A stretch of 64,000 bases of DNA from Mugil cephalus. Taxonomy: Eukaryota; Chordata; Actinopteri; Mugiliformes; Mugilidae. Position numbers and translations under genes: made by a program. Location: the NCBI RefSeq assembly GCF_022458985.1, contig NC_061785.1, positions 1,042,130 through 1,106,129 on the forward strand, given 5' to 3'. Within the stretch, counting starts at the first letter, position 1. Each line of letters opens with the position of its first letter. Shown here piece by piece: positions 57,656 through 64,000 of this stretch. The notes beneath the pieces were generated by a model. It did not search any database and was not told where the DNA came from. It worked only from the letters and a program-made list of their open reading frames with translations.

Positions 57656-58717
57656 AAATGTTTGGAGATAATCACCAGGAACATTAAACATTGGCCGGTT
57701 TTGTTGCGATAAAGCACATCTCTAAACGTGTTCCTGTATAAATGGCGGCTGGTCTTGCGGTGGTGCTGGTGTGTTTAGTGGTGACAGATGAGGTGATGTT
57801 TACCGTCACTCTACATGTCCCGTGCACAGAGTCCCAGTGAAGGAGGGTTTGTGTTGGCCTCCTGTTTACTCGCTGCATTTTTCTCAGGCCCCGCTCGCCG
57901 TCCTTGTACACAAACACTTCCACAGTGGTGCATTAAGCAGCCGTGCTCCCGCGGGGCCAATCACATCAGGCCGCGAGTCAAGCGAGTCTTTCTGAGGCAT
58001 CCATTAAGCTGCTTCTCTGCACCAAATCCTCCATGAATCACCCACCATGAAATATTAGCTCCATAAATTCAGCCTGCCATCCTATTAAGCCTAATCCCTT
58101 AAAAAAACAACGGCTCAGAACGGATGATTGGTCCCTCCACCTCCTCCTCCACCTCCTCCACCTCCTCCACCCCTTTACCTCCAGAGTGTGTGTCTGCATG
58201 ATATGAGACGACTGCATAAACAAGTGCTGCGTGATGTGTTACTGCTGCAGACTGAAGCTCTCAGAAAACCTGCAGCCAGCAAAACTTTTTATTTTAGTCA
58301 ATCAGTCGTTGTTTTATTCACCACAAAATGTCACAAATAATAAACGGCGGCGTCGGCAGTTCCCAAAAGCCCCGATGACATTTTCACGTTGTTGTTTTTT
58401 TACGTGTTTGTGCTAAAGAAATAGTTTGAGATTGTTCCTCTAGGACTAAATGTGGCATTGTTGAATACTGACCTGTAGCACACGACGCGGCGAGATGTAG
58501 TTATGAAATGAGTTTTAAAGAACTTGACGCGCCACACGAAGTTTTAGACGCCACATTCTCTCTGGAATTCATCGCTTACACTGGAAATAAAAGTCAAAAC
58601 ACTTATGTTGAAGCAGGATTATGTGAAATGTTGCTTTAATTTTATCCACTTGTTGTTTTCAGTGTTTTCAGTAGTAAATATAAAATATAAAGTAAAATAA
58701 CCTGCTCATTCATCCAG

Positions 58718-58960
58718 ACCTGGACCAGGACTAGACCTGGACCAGGACTAGACCAGACCTGGACCAGACCTGGACCAGACCTGAACCAGACCTGGACCAG
58801 ACCTGGACTAGACCTGGACTAGACCTGGACCAGGACTAGACCAGATCTGGACCAGACCTGGACCAGACCTGGACCAGTCCTGGACCAGACCTGGACCTGG
58901 ACCAGACCTGGACCAGTCCTGGACCAGACCTGGACCTGGACTAGACCTGGACCAGACCAG
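58718..58960. repeat. (CTGGACCAGAC)n-like minisatellite
   Basis: Irregular units of ACCTGGACCAG, GGACTAGACCTGG and CCAGTCCTGG. Confidence 0.9.
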
Positions 58961-59777
58961 TACAGAAGGTCAAGTTCGGATTTGTTTAAGGACATTTGAG
59001 TTTTTAAAGACATTTTTCTTGTGGAGGCAGAAAAACCTGCTGTTTTATGAGACTCATTAGACTCTTTAACTGGAAATAAACCAGAATTCATCGTTTCTGA
59101 CCAACATGTCGACTGGAACCATTGACGTGATGAGATGTTGACGCTCTCATTTTTCTGATTTTGACATCGTATCATCTGTGGATTCATTAGAGCGTGTCAC
59201 ACAGTGTGCTGTAGTAGAAGCTTCATGGCTGCACGGCTGGAAGCTGATTAGATTCATTTAGACGCATTTCAGTTTGGGAACAACTCAGTCTGTCGCCCTC
59301 AGTGGTTCCAGAGGTTCTCGGTGTCTCCTCCATCTCCTCCCTGTAGTTTCTCGTCTTTCATGAATCTTTGCTTTTGTCGTCTGAGTTTTTAAATCGTGAT
59401 CTGGTGTCAGAGTTTGAGTTTCTGTCCTGGTCCGGACTCAGATTTATAAGCAGAGGATTTAAAAAGTCTCGTCAGAGTGTTTTGGGAATGAAGATGTCTG
59501 TGAACGGGTGAAGTCTGAAGGTGCGTTAACCAGGCGTTAATCTGAGCCCACGCCAGTCATCCTGTCAGTCACCCAGTGGGCGACCCAGCCCTCCAGCCAG
59601 GCAGCGTTCAGAGGTGCCAGCAGGGACGGATCAGCCCCCCCCCCCCTCGCCGCCCGGCCATGAATGCTGGCATTGCTGCACTAATTAACCCGGGGAGAGG
59701 CCAACAGGCCGGCTACAGAGCAGCCTCTGACCCATCTCAGAATAAAAGCCTTGTTCAAATTAGCAAGGTGAAGTGGT

Positions 59778-59840
59778 GAGGCGGGGGGGGGGGGGGGGGT
59801 TGGGGGGGTGGTGGGGTGGGGGGGGGGGGGGGGGGGGGTC
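59778..59840. repeat. Poly-G rich tract
   Basis: Four long G runs separated by TT, TGGTG and TG, with the longest about 17 G. A G-quadruplex would form readily on the plus strand. Confidence 0.9.
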
Positions 59841-62800
59841 TCAGCTGTCTGCGGTCAGGCTGTGTGTGGTGGGGAAGGTTATATTAGTTCAGATCAGTCC
59901 TGATTGTGAAGCGTTAATGGGAATGAAGCTATTTCTGATCATCTCCAGAAACAGTTTAGAAACGTCAGCTGGACCCGTAGAGTTTAGAGAAGACGTTTCA
60001 TCTGAGAACCTTCCTCACGTCTAAGAGACTGGAGGGAAACTGGAGGCTTCTGAAATAGTTTTTGACCTTTCAGAGTTCCTTATTTTTACCTGAAACTTAA
60101 CCCAGGTCCATAGACCCAACACAGGCCAGTGGGTTACTGTTACGTCTCGTCTATTTTGTGACGTATCCAAAGTAACCGAATGATGTTCATGAACATGTGG
60201 GAGCTCATTCATGGTCTGCGTCTCTTCTGAAAGACGACACTCTGAAGTTTCTATCAAAGAAAAGAATCAGAATCTCTCTAAGTGGTTTAGTTCTGGAGGA
60301 ATCAAAGCTGGAACACAGTGAAAATAAGAAAATGTTGGATTCGGCTGAGTTGTTTTGGTTTGTTTCTACTCGTGTGCAGAGCTGTGATTGGTTCAGCTGC
60401 TGCTGTTATATACACGACCCAGAGGATGTTACAGGATTAAACACTTTTTGGATAAACTATGACTGAGAACCTTCACAGACCTGTTACAGATCCTTCATGT
60501 TCCTCCTGTTAGTGCTGATGGTTTAAAGACAGAACCAGTAAAATCCCTGGAGGCTCATTTGAGATCCTGGTTCCTCGTCTTCTGGTTCATTCTCTTCTCC
60601 GTGACTCCAGCCAACCACGATGGAAACAGAAGAAGAAGAAGAATATTTGAAGACTCACATTCTTAGAGTCCATAGAACTGTTCCATGATAGAGTCCGAGT
60701 ATCTCAGGATGATGTTCAGGAATCAGAGGGAATGTGGGAGAAGATGGAGCGGCAGCAAGAAGCTACAGTTCAAGTGTATTGGATGAAAAAGGGTTGATAT
60801 ATCTTTGTTCTAAGAAGAGAAGTGACTTTTCACGTGTGAAGATGAGGTGAGGACACAGTCTGACGACCTGCTGGTATTTATTGAATCCACGCCGACATTA
60901 AAGCTTCGACGGCGCCTCAGAGCGACTGAACGGGAGCTCGATGGACGTCTTGACATTCACAGAAATACCAGCAGAGTGGAGGGTGGAGGTGACGGTGGTG
61001 ACGAAGGGTGGATTCAGCACCAGGTCAGCGGAGACGAACACGGGAACATGAACCAGAATATCTGCAGTGACTGGAAATCTTCAGAGACGGAAAAGACCGA
61101 TTGTCATTCGAGAAAATGTTAAATGTTGTTAATCAACAACCTGTTTTTCTCTGATCAAAGTGAGAACTAATGTCTGAGATTAAAAAGCCAACGATGAAGT
61201 TAAAGAAGTCTCACTGACACACATTTAAATGGTGCAGTAGATGATGTGGATGATGGATATAGTGTTGTTTGGCCTCTGTGAAGGATCCGTCTGGATCCGT
61301 GAGGCTTCTGTAGACAGATGGAGTGGGAACGAGTCAGAGATGAAGCACGAGTGATTAACGGAGACAGAAATAAAGACACGAGGCCAGTTGGTGGATTCAG
61401 GAAGCCAACGACTTGTGTCACTCATTCATAAAAGAAGATGAGGCGGATCAGCTGTTAAACTCCGTCAGGGAGTCGGAGGGTGAAGCAGCTCTGGGAAGGA
61501 ATCCAGGAGGAACTTGGTCACGTTTTACACGACGTAAAGAAGTTTCCTGGTTTCATTTTCTAGCTCCATGTTTGTCGTTCAGCCCAAAGCGTTGATGTGG
61601 ATCAATGTGGATTCATTTAGATTAAATCTCCGTCATGTTTCGTCTCTATTGAGGGTGTTTCAGTGTTTAATCGCAAACAGACTCCAGGAAGAAGAGAATA
61701 AATCTGCACTGAACGTGTTGATGAAACACTAGAGGTGTAACGACTCATCCACTACATCCATGAATCGATTTATTGTCCTACATCCAACTACATCGATCTG
61801 TGCTCAGCAAGTTGGCTTTTCTGACGACATACATCGATCTAATATCCATTTAAGATGTATTCAATCGATTGTATCGATACCAGGAAATAACGCGTTGGAT
61901 TAAACAGTCAGAGTATTTACTTTAGAAACACTGTAAAACTGGACAAACTAAATTTATAAATTAGTTTTATATACTGAAAACACCGTTATACAAATATGTG
62001 TTAGCTTCTGGCTCGTCCCACCAGACACACAGTGACCTGAGCAAAAAGACAACAACTCGATGAAATGTCGGATAATTTATGGTGCAGCGTCGGTCGCCAC
62101 CATCATGTGATAAACAGATCAACGTGTAGCGAGAACGTCAGCGCTCAAAAGAGGAGATAATGAACAGAAACAGACACGTGGTGTTGAACTTCTGTCCCAT
62201 AATAACCTGGTTCTTTATTGATAAACCGAGCGTCGTCCAGCTGATCGAGACACTCAAGGAAGTTTACAAAGTGACAGTAACCGGTAGATTAAGAACCACA
62301 AAGAGTAGATACTGAGCAGGTTACCTATCTGTTGGTGGCCCGACTCCTAAATGAAAAAAGTTCCTGAATTGATTTAAAGTCACTGAATCGTTTCGGATCG
62401 TATCGATCTAAATGAACCAAAATCGTCTTTGAATCGTATCAGCCACGAATCCTGAATCAAATCGTTGTTAATACGAATCGTTACATCCCATTAAAAACCT
62501 TCAAAAGTTTCATCAACTCAACAACTTTTTGTGCCTTTCTTTGTCCACCATGTGTCCACATGAATGTGTCCCTGTTGCTACGGAGGCAAACTAACTTGTG
62601 GACATTGTCCAACCAGAGGAGAGCTGACGCTTCTTATTGAGAACAGTCTCTCCCAGTGAACAGTGGCTGCAGGAGTGGACACATATTAGCAGCAGCATTG
62701 GCAGCTTGTCTTTGTCTTGGTTTGTCTTGGTTTGTCTCCAGCTGTTAGCCGCGTTAGCCCAAGTGCTAGCAGAATCCCCGACTAACGTATGCTTGGCTTG

Positions 62801-64000
62801 GTTCATGTGCTGTTTGAAGCTGGAAAGAAAACTCCTCCTGCAGATGTGATGATACTTTATGTGTCTCCACTGGTCCCTCTTGGTTTCTTTGTCCTCAAAT
62901 GTCCCATGGAGAGGACCAACGTGCTGTTTAGCGTCTTCCATCTTTATGGGTTGGTTCTGCTGCCTGTCACTACCGGATCAGCTGGTGCTAACGCTAACGC
63001 TACTTGTACAAACTGAGACGCGTTCACAGTCGTTCTGCTGCAGACGCTTCATTAATTAATTAATGTTAACGAGTTCTTTCTGGCTCTAGTGTCTAGACGT
63101 CATTTCATTCACAGTAATACATGAGATTACTGTAAATCACAATACAGTCATTTTACTGTGGCACATATATAAATATACGTCATTAACAGTTCAGCGGTTC
63201 TTTAAAAATTCACTCATTTTCTTTCAACGCTGAAGTCAGAAAATTGTTTGAGCTCCACGAGCTGAAGACAGAAGAAGTTATTGACGTGATCAGTTTTAAC
63301 AGCAGGTGTGAAGTCGTGTGGTTAAAGCTGTGATCAGACTGATGTGATCTGTTTTCTGTCTGCTCGTCTCTGAATGGATGATCAGGGAGTGAACCCAATG
63401 AGGGTTTACTGACGGCAGGACATGTTGTTTACATGTGCAAACGTAAGAAAGGATGTTTGAACCTCCTCATGTCCATGGAAACACCAGAGTGGTGATGGTG
63501 TTACCTCGAAGCTGATGCTGCTTCCTGTTGTTGTGCTGTTGCTGTTGGTTGTCAACAGATTCCTCTCTGTGGAGTGATCATCTCATCTTAAGGCCGACGG
63601 GAGGCAAAATACTCATCTTCACCGCAGCACGTCCTGCTGCTGCACTCATCACATTCAGAAACAGAGACACCGCGTCCTCCCCCCTCAGCTCACGAGTGGC
63701 TCAACTCTGGATCTGCACCGAGATAAAGTCCAGCTCATTTTCTGCTGTTTCATTCACATCATGTGGACGAGCCACAAGACTGTCGGGACAATGTTTAGTG
63801 GACAGATGAGACCAGAGTAGAATAGTTTGGTTTAAATGTTTGGAGATGAACCAACACTGCATTCCAGCATCAGAACCTCATCCCTCCATGACACATGGGG
63901 GCGCTAATGTCCTGGTTTGGGCCTGTTCTGCTGCATCTGCTCATCATTGATGGACCAATGAACTGTGAATTCTACCAGTGAACTCTGAAAGAAAATGTCA

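Larger units (their letters stand above)
49956..64000. other. Large ankfn1 intron (14 kb to window end)
   Basis: No exon that continues ankfn1 was found. Ankyrin-repeat sequence would be obvious and is absent. Contents: (TTTA)n at 49968-50030, TAGCCTAAACCAGCTAACA words at 50470-50610, 50900 and 51590-51680, AT-rich array at 51885-52270, 35-bp tandem at 53590-54085, hexamer array at 56210-57655, CTGGACCAGAC tandem at 58718-58960 and a long G-rich tract at 59778-59840. The frames at 52338-52692, 60847-61122 and 62591-63059 showed no family resemblance. Confidence 0.6.

Noticed and set aside
62591-63059. Overlapping frames on both strands near 62.6-63.1 kb
   Set aside because: Several short frames overlap; the plus one looks membrane-like by chance (GT/TTG-rich DNA), with no motif or splice logic.

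Overview
The window is nuclear DNA of a teleost fish. Genes are split into small exons with GT/AG introns, exon products match vertebrate proteins, and the non-coding sequence carries fish-type repeats: an L1-type LINE end, a decayed Tc1/mariner copy, TTATTAGGTAC-type MITEs, GCTAAC/GTTAGC word clusters and long minisatellites. The order and strands match the human 17q22 block STXBP4 - HLF - SMIM36 - TMEM100 - ANKFN1, so the window is a conserved vertebrate neighbourhood. I could not find MMD or PCTP, which lie in that block in mammals.

Layout. 259-731 (+): the last two exons of stxbp4, encoding its C-terminal WW domain. 2996-12580 (+): a complete four-exon hlf gene (PAR bZIP factor, 301 aa) with a GC-box/CRE promoter and a 3' UTR that probably ends near 14240. 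21355-21726 (-): smim36, one coding exon, with an Arg-Glu repeat near its C-terminus. 29147-29623 (-): tmem100, one coding exon. 35805-39952 (-): an eight-exon TBP-family gene, about 265 aa, clearly diverged from TBP and TBPL2. 42209-49955 (+): four 5' coding exons of a large gene, taken as ankfn1 from position, strand and N-terminal look; its remaining exons lie beyond the window. A tRNA-Ile(AAT)-like gene sits in the third ankfn1 intron.

The rest, well over 90 percent, is intron and intergenic sequence. From 48 to 58 kb it is unusually rich in tandem arrays: an 8-bp composite minisatellite, a (TTTA)n tract, AT-rich arrays, a 35-bp GCTAAC array and a 1.4-kb CAGTCT/CAGCTT hexamer array. Several of these stay open in one frame for hundreds of codons and look like proteins but are not.

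The genes do not form one pathway. HLF is a circadian and hepatic transcription factor, TMEM100 is an endothelial/BMP-linked membrane protein, STXBP4 is a vesicle and p63-related scaffold, and the TBP-like gene encodes a core-promoter factor. The most notable item is that TBP paralog: it keeps the known TFIIA- and TFIIB-contact residues but has tyrosine at both N-terminal-repeat positions where TBP inserts phenylalanine into DNA. All exon limits come from reading splice signals, phases and protein similarity by eye; no transcript data or database search was available.
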